DNA of 50,146 bases from [Streptosporangium] indianense (GTDB lineage: Bacteria; Actinomycetota; Actinomycetes; Streptomycetales; Streptomycetaceae): contig NZ_JAKEIO010000050.1 in assembly GCF_021474405.1 (NCBI RefSeq), positions 1-50,146 of the forward strand. The letters run 5' to 3'. Numbering within the stretch: position 1 is the stretch's first letter; each line of letters starts with the position of its first letter. Both the position numbers and the translations under genes were made by a program. This document shows, one piece after another, positions 32,796 to 40,634 of this stretch. The notes under the pieces were generated by a model. That model searched no databases and was not told where the DNA came from. It was given only the letters and a program-made list of their open reading frames with translations.

Positions 32796-32858
32796 ATGCA
32801 GCGCGTCCAGCCGTTCCCGTCCTCCACGACGACGCCGGAGAGTGTCCCGGCGCGCTGA
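32796..32858 (+). CDS. Leader peptide with three consecutive Thr codons
   Basis: A 20-codon frame from ATG 32796 to TGA 32858. Residues 9-13 are Ser-Ser-Thr-Thr-Thr, encoded by two TCC then ACG ACG ACG (32826-32834). TAGCGT at 32783-32788 fits a Streptomyces -10 and would start the transcript at or next to the ATG, so the leader is probably translated without a 5' untranslated region. A strong hairpin begins 17 bp after its stop and the threonyl-tRNA synthetase gene starts 87 bp after it. Stalling at Thr codons when charged tRNA-Thr is scarce would couple Thr supply to readthrough, the classical attenuation arrangement. The mechanism is inferred. Confidence 0.65.
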   Translation: MQRVQPFPSSTTTPESVPAR

Positions 32859-32875
32859 CAGCTGACCAGATGTCC

Positions 32876-32905
32876 GAAGCCCCGGGGCGAGTGCCCCGGC
32901 GCTTC
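32876..32905 (+). terminator. Attenuator hairpin before thrS
   Basis: GAAGCCCCGGGGC (32876-32888) pairs with GCCCCGGCGCTTC (32893-32905) at 12 of 13 positions around a GAGT loop. There is no U-tract, as is common for Streptomyces terminators. It sits between the Thr-rich leader ORF and the ThrRS ribosome site. Confidence 0.65.
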
Positions 32906-32945
32906 GTCGCGTGGTGCTCGCCTTCCCACCGCGAGGAGTCACGCC

Positions 32946-34166
32946 ATGCACGACCACCGCCGACTCGGCCGTGAACTGGACCTGTTCGACACCGACCCGC
33001 TGATGGGCGCGGGGCTGCCGTACTGGCTGCCCGACGGCGCGATCGTGCGGCACGCCCTGGAGGAGTACGTCCGTGACGCGGAACGCCGGGCCGGCTACCG
33101 GCACGTGTACTCACCGGTTCTCGGCAAACGCGAGCTGTACGAGATCTCCGGGCACTGGGACCACTACGGCGACGACATGTTCCCGCCGATGGACCTGGGC
33201 GCCGAGCAGGTGCTGCTGCGTCCCAGCCTGTGCCCCCACCACGCCCTGATCTACCGTTCCCGTTCCCGCAGCTACCGAGAACTGCCGCTGCGCATGGCCG
33301 AGTTGGGTGGCATGTACCGCTCGGAGCTGTCCGGCGTCCTCGGCGGCCTGACCCGGGTCCGGGGCATCACCCTCAACGACGCGCACATCTTCTGCACCAT
33401 GGAGCAGGCCGTCGAAGAGGCCCGGGCCGCACTGGAGCTGATCGGCCGCGCCTACGCGGACCTGGGCATCCGCGCCCACCGCTACCGGCTGTCCCTGCCC
33501 GGGGAGGGCGGCAAGTACGTGGTCGACCCTGAGCTGTGGCGGCGTGCCACCGCCCTGCTGCGGGAGGTCCTGGACGACTCCGGCATCCCGTACGAGGAGG
33601 CCGAGGGCGAGGCGGCGTTCTACGGCCCCAAGATCGACGTGCAGATCACCGACCCGGCCGGGCGGGAATCGACCCTGTCCACCGTGCAGATCGACTTCCA
33701 CCAGCCCGAGCGCTTCGACCTGCACTACATCGGCCCCGACGGGGCGAAGCACCGCCCGGTCATGGTGCACCGCAGCGTCATCGGCAGTGTGGAGCGCGCG
33801 GTCGCCCATCTCGTCGAGGAGCACGGCGGAGCCTTCCCGCCGTGGCTGGCGCCGGTGCAGCTGGCGGTCCTGCCGGTGGCGCAGGAGCAGAGGGAGGCCG
33901 CGGACGCCCTGGCCGCACGGGCCCGCGCGCTCGGTCTGCGTGCCGAGGTCGCCGGGCCCGGGCAGGGCACCCTGGCCGCCCGGATCCGCGCGGCCCGGCT
34001 GGTGCCGTACCAGGCGGTGATCGGCGGGCGGGAGGCCGCCGCGGGCCTGGTGGCGGTACGCCTGCGCGACGGCAGCCGGCTCGACGCGCTGCCCGCCGCC
34101 GAGCTGCTGCGGCGGATCGGCGACCGGGTCGCGGCCCGCGGCACCGGGCTGTGGGACCGGCCGTAG
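32946..34166 (+). CDS. thrS: Truncated-type threonyl-tRNA synthetase without editing domains
   Basis: A 406-residue class II synthetase consisting only of the catalytic core (about 1-295) and the anticodon-binding domain (about 300-395). The TGS and editing domains of the usual roughly 650-residue ThrRS are absent. Zinc/threonine ligands are kept: Cys96 (SLCPHH), His147 (NDAHIFC) and His275 (MVHRSV). Motif 2 (ELGGMYRSE...RVRGI) and motif 3 (GSVERAV) are present. The usual TQDDAHIF reads TLNDAHIF here. Streptomyces generally also has a full-length housekeeping enzyme, so this is likely a second copy, perhaps induced by Thr starvation or conferring tolerance to a ThrRS inhibitor. GAGGAG precedes ATG 32946. 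A leader peptide and hairpin upstream suggest attenuation control. Confidence 0.9.
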   Translation: MHDHRRLGRELDLFDTDPLMGAGLPYWLPDGAIVRHALEEYVRDAERRAGYRHVYSPVLGKRELYEISGHWDHYGDDMFPPMDLGAEQVLLRPSLCPHHALIYRSRSRSYRELPLRMAELGGMYRSELSGVLGGLTRVRGITLNDAHIFCTMEQAVEEARAALELIGRAYADLGIRAHRYRLSLPGEGGKYVVDPELWRRATALLREVLDDSGIPYEEAEGEAAFYGPKIDVQITDPAGRESTLSTVQIDFHQPERFDLHYIGPDGAKHRPVMVHRSVIGSVERAVAHLVEEHGGAFPPWLAPVQLAVLPVAQEQREAADALAARARALGLRAEVAGPGQGTLAARIRAARLVPYQAVIGGREAAAGLVAVRLRDGSRLDALPAAELLRRIGDRVAARGTGLWDRP

Positions 34167-34173
34167 GGCGGGG

Positions 34174-34719
34174 TCAGAACGTCCACCGGGTGTGGCTGTA
34201 GACGCCGTTGTCCCGGCCGAAGCCGTAGGCCGTGTCCGGGGCCACCGCGAACACCACGACGTCGCCGCCGCGGAACGCGTCGCCGATGCCGTGGAAGGTG
34301 CCCTCGGGGGAGGTGATGTGCGGCCCGTACTTCGTCTCGTACGCGGTGATCACCTCCTCCAGCAGGGCCCGGTCGCCGACCGGCTCGGCGGTGCCCTCGA
34401 CGACGAGGTCGAGCCCGTCGGTGAGGGAGTTCGCGCCGGTGGTCAGCGCGCAGTGCGCGTCGTGTGCGAGGTTCTTCGCCTTCTGTTCGGTGCGGCCGGT
34501 GGAGAAGTACAGCACCCCGTCGTGCCAGGCGGCGATGCAGGGCGTGACGTGCAGCCGGCCGTCGGGCCGCACCGTGGACACCCAGAAGATCTCGGCGGCC
34601 GCCAGCCGCTCCTGGGCCTCGTCCCAGGCGGTGGCGGTGACCTCCGAGGCACCCGGGCGGGGGGTGAGCGCGGAGCTGTAGCGGGCGTCGAGTTCGGTCG
34701 TCGGTCGCTGTGCGGGCAT
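34174..34719 (-). CDS. Pyridoxamine 5'-phosphate oxidase-fold protein
   Basis: A 181-residue split-barrel flavin-binding protein. Typical segments are FWVSTVRPDGRLHVTPCIAAW, LYFSTGRTEQKAKNLAHDAH (phosphate-binding region), CALTTGANSL and LDLVVEGTAEPV, and the C-terminus FGRDNGVYSHTRWTF matches the actinobacterial PPOX-class F420/FMN proteins of unknown substrate. ATG 34719 has a GGAG further upstream. It converges on the ThrRS gene with only 7 bp between stops. An ECF sigma-factor relic lies directly upstream on the same strand and may once have been co-transcribed. Confidence 0.85.
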   Translation of the reverse strand: MPAQRPTTELDARYSSALTPRPGASEVTATAWDEAQERLAAAEIFWVSTVRPDGRLHVTPCIAAWHDGVLYFSTGRTEQKAKNLAHDAHCALTTGANSLTDGLDLVVEGTAEPVGDRALLEEVITAYETKYGPHITSPEGTFHGIGDAFRGGDVVVFAVAPDTAYGFGRDNGVYSHTRWTF

Positions 34720-34811
34720 GGCGGGACTCCTTCGTCGTCTCCTGCCCGTAACGACCGTCCCGCGGCGCCGGAATCATCGCCGCGTCCGTTCGTGTGGCCG
34801 GGCGGCACCGG

Positions 34812-35011
34812 TCAGGGCGCCGTCCAGGGGCGGAGCTTGCCGGGGTTGAGCACGGCCCAGACGTGCTGGCGTACCACCGGGCGTAGGTCTCCTGCACGAC
34901 GTCCTCGGCCTCGGCGAGCGAGCCGAGCAGCCGGTACGCGAGATTGATCAGCTGCCGCCGCTCGCGCGTGATCACGTCCAGGTCGCCGGACGGTTCGGGC
35001 GGGGTGCTCAT
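34812..35011 (-). pseudogene. ECF sigma factor (SigJ-like) relic with a large internal deletion
   Basis: From ATG 35011 the frame encodes the start of an ECF sigma factor: residues 14-47 contain ITRERRQLINLAYRLLGS and EAEDVVQETYARWYA, which is region 2 with its conserved core-binding helix. Immediately after this, in another frame, comes VWAVLNPGKLRPW ending at a TGA at 34812, which matches the extreme C-terminus of SigJ/ECF41-like factors (NPxKL). About 230 residues, including region 4 and the SnoaL-like domain, are missing and the join is out of frame. This is a remnant, not a functional gene. The break lies near 34875-34890. Confidence 0.8.
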
Positions 35012-35036
35012 GGTGTGTCCCTCGGTCGCAGGTGCC

Positions 35037-35123
35037 CTCATCCGTACGACGAGACAGCGCACCGGAATGTGAGGCGACGCGCCCGCCTCACATTCCGCGG
35101 GGCTGTGTCGTCGTACGGATGAG
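35037..35123. repeat. 87-bp near-perfect palindrome
   Basis: Left arm 35037-35076 and right arm 35084-35123 are complementary at 36 of 40 positions around a 7-bp centre. The outer 16 bp (CTCATCCGTACGACGA) and the inner 13 bp (GGAATGTGAGGCG) pair perfectly. It lies between the sigma-factor relic (start 35011) and yceI (start 35173). No target-site duplication or transposase is visible. It could be a small mobile element, an RNA structure or a large operator. Confidence 0.85.
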
Positions 35124-35172
35124 ACCGATCCCCGCGTCCGACATCTGGGCCTCTTTCCCTTCAGGAGTGATC

Positions 35173-35712
35173 ATGACCACCGCGACCGCACTCGGTGAAC
35201 TGACCGGTGACTACGTCCTCGACACCGCCCGTACGCGCATCGGCTTCGCGGCCCGTGCCGCGCTGGTCAGCACAGTGAGGGGACGCTTCGACGCGTGCGA
35301 GGGCAGCGCCCGGCTGGACGGCGGCAGCCCCTCGCGGTCCACCGTCCGGCTGACGATCCGGGCGGGAAGCGTCCAGACCCGCAACGCCAAGCGCGACGGC
35401 CATCTGCGCGGCGGCGACTTCCTGGACGCCGAGTCCCATCCGGACCTCACCTTCACCTCGACCCGCGTCGAGCAGACCGGCGGGACCCGCTTCCGGGTCA
35501 CCGGCGATCTGACCGTGCGCGGCGTGACCGGGCCGGTCACCGTCGACTTCGAACTGACCGGCACCGACCGCGGCCCGCAGGGTGCCCTGTGGGCCGCCTT
35601 CACGGGCCGGGCGGCCCTCGACCGCCATGACTGGGGCGTCAGCGGGGCCCGCGGCATGGTCGGCCGGAAGGTCCTGCTGGAGTTCGAGGTCACGGCGCTC
35701 CGCCGGTCCTGA
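35173..35712 (+). CDS. YceI-family lipocalin-like protein
   Basis: A 179-residue YceI-domain protein; ATG 35173 follows CAGGAGTG. Family features are GDYVLDTARTRIGFAARAAL at the start, VRLTIRAGSVQTRNAKRDGHLR, GDFLDAESHPDLTF, TGDLTVRGVTGPVTVDFEL and a C-terminal GRKVLLEFEVTAL strand. YceI proteins form an eight-stranded barrel that binds isoprenoid-like or other amphiphilic molecules. No signal peptide is present, so it is cytoplasmic. Its 5' region overlaps none of the palindrome, but the palindrome ends only 50 bp before the start codon and should affect its transcript. Confidence 0.92.
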   Translation: MTTATALGELTGDYVLDTARTRIGFAARAALVSTVRGRFDACEGSARLDGGSPSRSTVRLTIRAGSVQTRNAKRDGHLRGGDFLDAESHPDLTFTSTRVEQTGGTRFRVTGDLTVRGVTGPVTVDFELTGTDRGPQGALWAAFTGRAALDRHDWGVSGARGMVGRKVLLEFEVTALRRS

Positions 35713-35802
35713 CCCTGCCGGGAGAGGGAGCGGGCCGTCGTCCGGGCCGTAGGGTCGCTGCTGCGGAGCTTTGCCGCGAAGCCACTGGAAGGAGTCAACG
35801 CC

Positions 35803-36777
35803 GTGACGGACGGTCAGCCCATCCCGGTGATCATCGACTGCGACACCGGTGTCGACGACGCTCTCGCCCTGCTGTTCGCCGTCCGGCACCCGGCGCTCGA
35901 CGTGCGGGCGATCACCTGCGTGGCAGGGAACACGGACGTCGACGGCGTCGTGCGCAACACCCTGACCGTGCTGGAGCAGGCGGGCGCTCCGCCCATCCCC
36001 GTCGCCCGGGGCGCCGAGCGGCCGCTGATCGAGGCCCCCCGGTCGGCGCAGCACGTGCACGGGCGTGACGGCATGGGCGACCTGGGCCTGCCGGAACCGT
36101 CCCGAGGGCCCGCCGACGTCGACGCGGTGACGCTGCTGCGGCGCGAGATCCTCGCCTCCCCGCGCCCGGTCACCCTCGTCCCGACGGCACCGCTCACCAA
36201 CATCGCGCTGCTCCTGCGCACGCATCCGGAGGTGGTCCGCAACATCGAGCGGATCGTCTTCATGGGGGGCGCGGCGGCCGTCGGGAACGCCACGCCCGTC
36301 GCGGAGTTCAACGTCTGGCACGACCCGGAGGCGGCCGCGATCCTGCTCACCGCCGGGGTGCCGATCACCATGTACGGGCTGGACGTGTTCAGCCGGGTCG
36401 TGGTCCCCGGGGCGGACGTGCGCAGGCTGCGGGCGAGCGGGGAGCCCGGGGCGCGGCTGGCCGGGGAGCTGCTCTCGTACCGCCCGGCCCATCCGGACAG
36501 CCGCCCCGACGACCCGGCCGAGACGTCCGGCGGTCTCGGTGACGCGGGCGCGGTGTGCGCGGTCGCCGACCCGGAGGGCCTGACGACCCACCGCCTCCCG
36601 GTGGACGTCTCCCTCGCACCCGGGCCCACGCGCGGGATGACCATCGTGGACCGCCGCCCCCGGCCCGGCGAGTCGGAGCTGCACGAGGGCACGCGCGAAC
36701 AGCCGCTGGTCGACGTGGGGTTGGACGTGGACGTGGAGCGCTACGTGAAGCTGTATCTGGCGACCGTGGAGATGTGA
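35803..36777 (+). CDS. Nucleoside hydrolase
   Basis: A 324-residue inosine-uridine-preferring nucleoside hydrolase family protein that would cleave ribonucleosides to base and ribose in salvage. The N-terminal calcium-binding motif VIIDCDTGVDDALAL (residues 9-23) is intact. VAGNTDVDGVVRNTL, the VPTAPLTNIALLL strand, IVFMGGAAAVGNATPVAEFNVWHDPEAA (without a run of active-site loss) and the final acidic site GDAGAVCAVADP follow in order. The GTG start at 35803 follows GGAAGGAG. It stands alone and is closed by a perfect 13-bp hairpin at 36919-36952. Confidence 0.92.
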   Translation: MTDGQPIPVIIDCDTGVDDALALLFAVRHPALDVRAITCVAGNTDVDGVVRNTLTVLEQAGAPPIPVARGAERPLIEAPRSAQHVHGRDGMGDLGLPEPSRGPADVDAVTLLRREILASPRPVTLVPTAPLTNIALLLRTHPEVVRNIERIVFMGGAAAVGNATPVAEFNVWHDPEAAAILLTAGVPITMYGLDVFSRVVVPGADVRRLRASGEPGARLAGELLSYRPAHPDSRPDDPAETSGGLGDAGAVCAVADPEGLTTHRLPVDVSLAPGPTRGMTIVDRRPRPGESELHEGTREQPLVDVGLDVDVERYVKLYLATVEM

Positions 36778-36918
36778 TCCGCCGCGAACGACGGCCGCGG
36801 CCGGTGCGGGAACGGCGTGCGCCATGCTGATGCCGGTCATGCGGAGCCCGCTGCCCACGGCGACGGGCCTGCGGAGCGAGAGGGCCGCGGTGGTCTGAGC
36901 GCGGGGCACGACAGGGAC

Positions 36919-36952
36919 CGGTGTGCTGTCGCCGCCGGACGACAGCACACCG
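36919..36952. terminator. Bidirectional hairpin terminator
   Basis: CGGTGTGCTGTCG (36919-36931) and CGACAGCACACCG (36940-36952) form a perfect 13-bp stem with an 8-base loop. It lies between the nucleoside hydrolase and the convergent LAETG surface-protein gene. Confidence 0.85.
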
Positions 36953-36976
36953 GGCCCTCTTCGGCTGCGTGTGTCC

Positions 36977-37912
36977 TTACGCGCCGCGCTTGGCCGTGCG
37001 GCGGCGGGTCACGACCACGAGGGCCGCGCCGCCGGCCAGCAGGGCCGCCGCGCCGAGGGCGATCGGGCCGGTGCTGCTGTCGGCGCCGGTCTCGGCGAGG
37101 TCGCCGCCACCGCCGTTCGGCTTGGGCGCGACGGGCGTCGACTCGGAGGCGCTCGGCTTGGGTGTGTCCGTGCCGGAGGACGGCGGCGTCGAGGGCTCGG
37201 CCGGCTCGGACGGGGACGCCGGGGGCGTCGTCTGCTCAGCGGGCTCGGACGGGCTCGCGGGCGGCGTGGAGGCGGGCGGCTCCTCCTCCGCCGGCGGCGG
37301 GGTGGTGCAGTCCTTCGTGCCGCCGTTCCAGGCCGCGATCAGCTTGTCCTTGATGACCGGGCGGTCCGGGCCCTTGGGCAGGTCGCCGTGCTCGAAGCCG
37401 TCCTTGGCGTCCGTCTCGCCGTCGAACTTCACCGCGCCGCGGTAGAGGTCGATCTGCCCGAAGCAGCCCTTGTCCGGAATGGCGATGTCGAGCGAGTCGG
37501 TGCCGCCCGGCTTGACCGTCACCGTGTCGAAGTCGACGAACACCTGCTCGCCGGAGGTCGCGAACGTCGCGCCGTGGGCGAGGTAGGAAGCGAGCGAGGC
37601 CGTGCAGGTGGCCGCGTCACCGGCGGTGCGCACCTTGATGTGGACCTTGCCGTCCTCGGTGGGCTTCAGGTTCTGGTCGTCGACCTTGACCGAGTCGTGG
37701 AAGGCGGTGCCGTCGAGTGAGAACTGGCAGCGGTCGGTCCCGGTCTCGGTGCCCGCGCCCGTGCCGGGCTTGTAGCTGCCGCCGGACGACCAGCCGTCGC
37801 CGCCCGGCGCACCCTGCGCGAACGCGGTCGTGGCGGAGGCGGCGCACAGGACGAGGGCCGCGGCGCCCGTCCCCAGCAGGCGTCGCGCGGTGACACGTCT
37901 CCCTATGGACAT
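36977..37912 (-). CDS. LAETG sortase-anchored surface protein
   Basis: A 311-residue cell-surface protein. A signal peptide (ARRLLGTGAAALVLCAASAT, cleavage at AFAQ) precedes a 170-residue folded domain with Cys pairs (DRCQFSLDG, ATCTASL, KGCFGQ, KDCTTP). A wall-spanning stalk of TPPASPSEPAE repeats follows, then the class E sortase signal LAETG, a hydrophobic helix (IALGAAALLAGGAALVVV) and a basic tail. This is the layout of SrtE substrates of Streptomyces, which are linked to peptidoglycan and affect aerial growth. ATG 37912 is used; the ribosome site is weak. No sortase gene lies in the window. Confidence 0.88.
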   Translation of the reverse strand: MSIGRRVTARRLLGTGAAALVLCAASATTAFAQGAPGGDGWSSGGSYKPGTGAGTETGTDRCQFSLDGTAFHDSVKVDDQNLKPTEDGKVHIKVRTAGDAATCTASLASYLAHGATFATSGEQVFVDFDTVTVKPGGTDSLDIAIPDKGCFGQIDLYRGAVKFDGETDAKDGFEHGDLPKGPDRPVIKDKLIAAWNGGTKDCTTPPPAEEEPPASTPPASPSEPAEQTTPPASPSEPAEPSTPPSSGTDTPKPSASESTPVAPKPNGGGGDLAETGADSSTGPIALGAAALLAGGAALVVVTRRRTAKRGA

Positions 37913-38227
37913 GCGTATCCCATTTCTTGGCGTGTTCAGGGACCCGGGTGACGGCATGCGGGCAGCGCGCGGCGCGCGGCTGCCGGGCCGCACCGGGAGG
38001 TGAGTGGTCTGAGAAACACTGGGCTCATTGGTCACATGTGCCTCAGTGGCCCCATCGTGGCGGCGCCGCAGCACACTGTCAACCTGCGGTGATGCAAAGG
38101 AAGTTGGGCTGCCATCACACTTTCGTCACAGCAGGAATGGATCACTCCGATCAACCCGATGGTTCCTTTTTCCGGCATTCTGGACAGATTCAATGCTGTC
38201 GCCCGTATGCCCTGCGAAGGAGACCGC
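37913..38227. other. Divergent promoter region, surface protein / glucosidase
   Basis: 315 bp, more AT-rich than the surroundings in 38000-38200. It should hold both promoters. I find no convincing regulator site; CAGTG/CACTG inverted pairs around 38018-38048 are the only structure noticed. A GAAGGAGA ribosome site ends the region. Confidence 0.5.
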
Positions 38228-39889
38228 GTGACCGATCGCTCGACCCTCGACCTGTCGTCCCGGGACCCCGACTGGTGGCGCCAGGCCGTCGTCTACCAGA
38301 TCTATCCCCGCAGCTTCGCCGACGCCGACGGCGACGGACTCGGAGACCTGCGCGGCATCACCCGCCGCCTCACCCACCTCGCCGCCCTGGGCGTGGACGC
38401 CCTGTGGCTGAGCCCCTTCTACCCGTCCGAACTCGCCGACGGCGGCTACGACGTCGCCGACCCGCGGGGCGTGGACCCGCGCCTGGGCACCCTCGACGAC
38501 TTCGACGACCTGGTCGGCGAGGCCCACCGGCTCGGCCTGAAGGTCATCGTCGACATCGTGCCCAACCATTCCTCCCACCGGCACCCCTGGTTCGAGGAGG
38601 CCCTGGCCGCGGGGCCCGGCTCGGTGGCCCGCGACCGCTACGTCTTCCGCGACGGCCGCGGCGAGCACGGCGAACTCCCGCCCACCGACTGGCAGTCCGT
38701 CTTCGGCGGCAGCGCCTGGAAGCGGGTGCCCGACGGCCAGTGGTACCTGCACCTGTTCGCCCCCGAGCAGCCCGACCTCAACTGGGAGAACCAGGAGGTC
38801 CGCGCCGACTACCGCACCACCCTGCGCTTCTGGTCGGACCGCGGGGTCGACGGGTTCCGTGTCGACGTCGCCCACGCCCTCGTCAAGGACCTGAGCGAAC
38901 CGCTGCGCGACCTCGGCCGCCCGGAGCTGAGCCGCGAGGAGGCACTCACCGCGCTGCCACCCGGCACGCACCCCTTCTACGACCGTGACGACGTGCACGA
39001 GATCTACCGCGACTGGCGCAAGATCCTCGACGCCTACCGGCCGCCCCGCATGGCCGTCGCCGAGGCGTGGGTGCCGGGGGCCCGGCGTGCGCTGTACGCC
39101 CGCCCGGACGAGCTGGGCCAGGCCTTCAACTTCGAGTATCTGCAAGCCGGCTGGGACGCGGAGGAGCTGAGGCAGGTCATCACCGACTCGCTCGCCACGG
39201 CGCGGGCGGCGGGCGCATCGGCCACCTGGGTGCTGTCCAACCACGACGTCGTACGGCACGCGTCCCGGCTGACGCTCCCGCCCGGCACGGACCTCAACGC
39301 CTGGCTGCTGGCCGGCGGGCACGCCCCGGCCGTCGACGAGGCGGCCGGGCTGCGGCGGGCCCGGGCGGCCACGCTGCTGATGCTGGCGCTGCCCGGCTCG
39401 GCGTACGTCTACCAAGGTGAGGAACTCGGCCTGCCGGAGGTGGCCGACCTGCCCACGGAGGTGCTGCAGGACCCGATCTGGGAGCAGACGGGGCACGTCC
39501 GCAAGGGCCGCGACGGGTGCCGGGTGCCGCTGCCGTGGACGACGACCGGACCGTCGTACGGCTTCGGGCCCGGCGGTGCGTGGCTGCCGCAGCCGCCCGG
39601 GTTCGCCGCGTACGCCGTGGAGGCCCAGGACGGGGTCGAGGGCTCCACGCTGGAGCTGTACCGCACGGCGCTCAGGCTGCGGCGCAAACTCCTCGACGGT
39701 GAGGAGCTGACGTGGGCGTCGGACGTCCCGGCGGGCGTGCTGCGGTTCGACCGCTGCGAGGGGTGGCGGTGCGTCACGAACCTGTCCGACGTGGCGGTGG
39801 GACTGCCGGCCGGGGAGGTGCTGCTGAGCAGTGCGCCGTTGGAGGACGGCAGGGTCGGGCCGGATACGACGGTGTGGCTGGGGCGGTGA
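38228..39889 (+). CDS. GH13 alpha-glucosidase
   Basis: A 553-residue cytoplasmic alpha-amylase-family glycosidase, closest in pattern to alpha-glucosidase/oligo-1,6-glucosidase. GTG 38228 follows GAAGGAGA. The N-terminus WWRQAVVYQIYPRSFADADG is characteristic. Further motifs are GLKVIVDIVPNHSSHRHPWF (region I), GFRVDVAHALVKD (nucleophile Asp), MAVAEAWV (acid/base Glu) and TWVLSNHDVVRHASR (third Asp). It would release glucose from maltose or short maltodextrins taken up by the cell. It is monocistronic here; no maltose transporter is adjacent. A GC-rich repeat array lies after its stop. Confidence 0.92.
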   Translation: MTDRSTLDLSSRDPDWWRQAVVYQIYPRSFADADGDGLGDLRGITRRLTHLAALGVDALWLSPFYPSELADGGYDVADPRGVDPRLGTLDDFDDLVGEAHRLGLKVIVDIVPNHSSHRHPWFEEALAAGPGSVARDRYVFRDGRGEHGELPPTDWQSVFGGSAWKRVPDGQWYLHLFAPEQPDLNWENQEVRADYRTTLRFWSDRGVDGFRVDVAHALVKDLSEPLRDLGRPELSREEALTALPPGTHPFYDRDDVHEIYRDWRKILDAYRPPRMAVAEAWVPGARRALYARPDELGQAFNFEYLQAGWDAEELRQVITDSLATARAAGASATWVLSNHDVVRHASRLTLPPGTDLNAWLLAGGHAPAVDEAAGLRRARAATLLMLALPGSAYVYQGEELGLPEVADLPTEVLQDPIWEQTGHVRKGRDGCRVPLPWTTTGPSYGFGPGGAWLPQPPGFAAYAVEAQDGVEGSTLELYRTALRLRRKLLDGEELTWASDVPAGVLRFDRCEGWRCVTNLSDVAVGLPAGEVLLSSAPLEDGRVGPDTTVWLGR

Positions 39890-39962
39890 GGGCGGTGCCG
39901 CTGGGGGTGGGGGCGCCGGGTCGTTCTTCGGCTGCGGCGCCGTAGGGGCTGGTCGCGCGGTT

Positions 39963-40106
39963 CCCCGCGCCCCTTTGGGGCGTGGGGTCTGCCGTGGGGC
40001 CGATCGTTCAGCTCCCCGCGCCCCTTTGGGATGCGGGGTCTGCCCCGAGGCCGGTCGTGTGGTTCCCCGCGCCCCTTTGGGACGTGGGTCGTGGCCCGGG
40101 TGGTGG
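39963..40106. repeat. Three 51-bp repeats with a GC-rich hairpin core
   Basis: The core CCCCGCGCCCCTTTGGG occurs at 39963-39979, 40014-40030 and 40065-40081, exactly 51 bp apart, with related flanks (GTCTGCC, GGCCGGTCG). In the first copy CCCCGCGCCCC pairs with GGGGCGTGGGG around TTT. This core is widespread between Streptomyces genes. Here it separates two convergent genes and probably acts as a bidirectional terminator or RNA stabiliser. Confidence 0.85.
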
Positions 40107-40634
40107 TCAGTAGCGGACCGCCCGGGCCACCTCGGTGCGGGGCTCGGCGGGCAGGTCGTGGGTGCTGCGGGCGGTGGCTGTCGCGGAGTGGCCGGGCTGT
40201 ACGTGGTCCACCGTGACGATGACCGTGTCGATCAGCTGCCCGTCCGCGTCCCGGAAGTCGACCTGGACGGCGAAGGAGCGGGTCGAGTCGTCGGTGTTGC
40301 GGGCGGTGACCTCCGTGCGGACCCGGCCGTCGGACTCGGTGACGGGCGGGCCGGTCGTCACGTCGTTCTTGACGTCGATGCCGTCCTGGATGTCGTCGAG
40401 GCGCCGCCCGGCCTCAGCGGTCGCCGACTCCACCGCCCCGGAGGCCTCCGAGGCGATCGAGCCCACGGCGGACTCCGCCTTGCGCGCGGTGTCCGAGGGG
40501 CTGTCGTAGTCGCTGCACCCCGCGAGCACGGCGGACAGACCCAGCGCCAGGGCGGCCGCACCCGCCGCCCGGCGTCTGCGGTGACGGGCGGTCGTGCCGC
40601 CTGCCCGGGGCCCGCCGGGGCCGCGCGGGGTCAT
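40107..40634 (-). CDS. Small lipoprotein
   Basis: A 175-residue lipoprotein. A long basic N-region (TTARHRRRRAAG) precedes the hydrophobic core ALALGLSAVLAGC with the lipobox Cys. A helical Ala/Ser/Glu stretch (AESAVGSIASEASGAVESAT) links to a C-terminal beta-rich domain (RVRTEVTARNTDDSTRSFAV and VTVDHVQPGHSATATAR) resembling FxLYD-like domains of actinobacterial lipoproteins. ATG 40634 overlaps the stop of the upstream gene (ATGA), so the two are translationally coupled. Confidence 0.8.
   Translation of the reverse strand: MTPRGPGGPRAGGTTARHRRRRAAGAAALALGLSAVLAGCSDYDSPSDTARKAESAVGSIASEASGAVESATAEAGRRLDDIQDGIDVKNDVTTGPPVTESDGRVRTEVTARNTDDSTRSFAVQVDFRDADGQLIDTVIVTVDHVQPGHSATATARSTHDLPAEPRTEVARAVRY

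Noticed and set aside
32859..32945. T-box riboswitch before the ThrRS gene
   Set aside because: No T-box sequence or specifier-stem layout; a leader peptide with Thr codons explains the region better.
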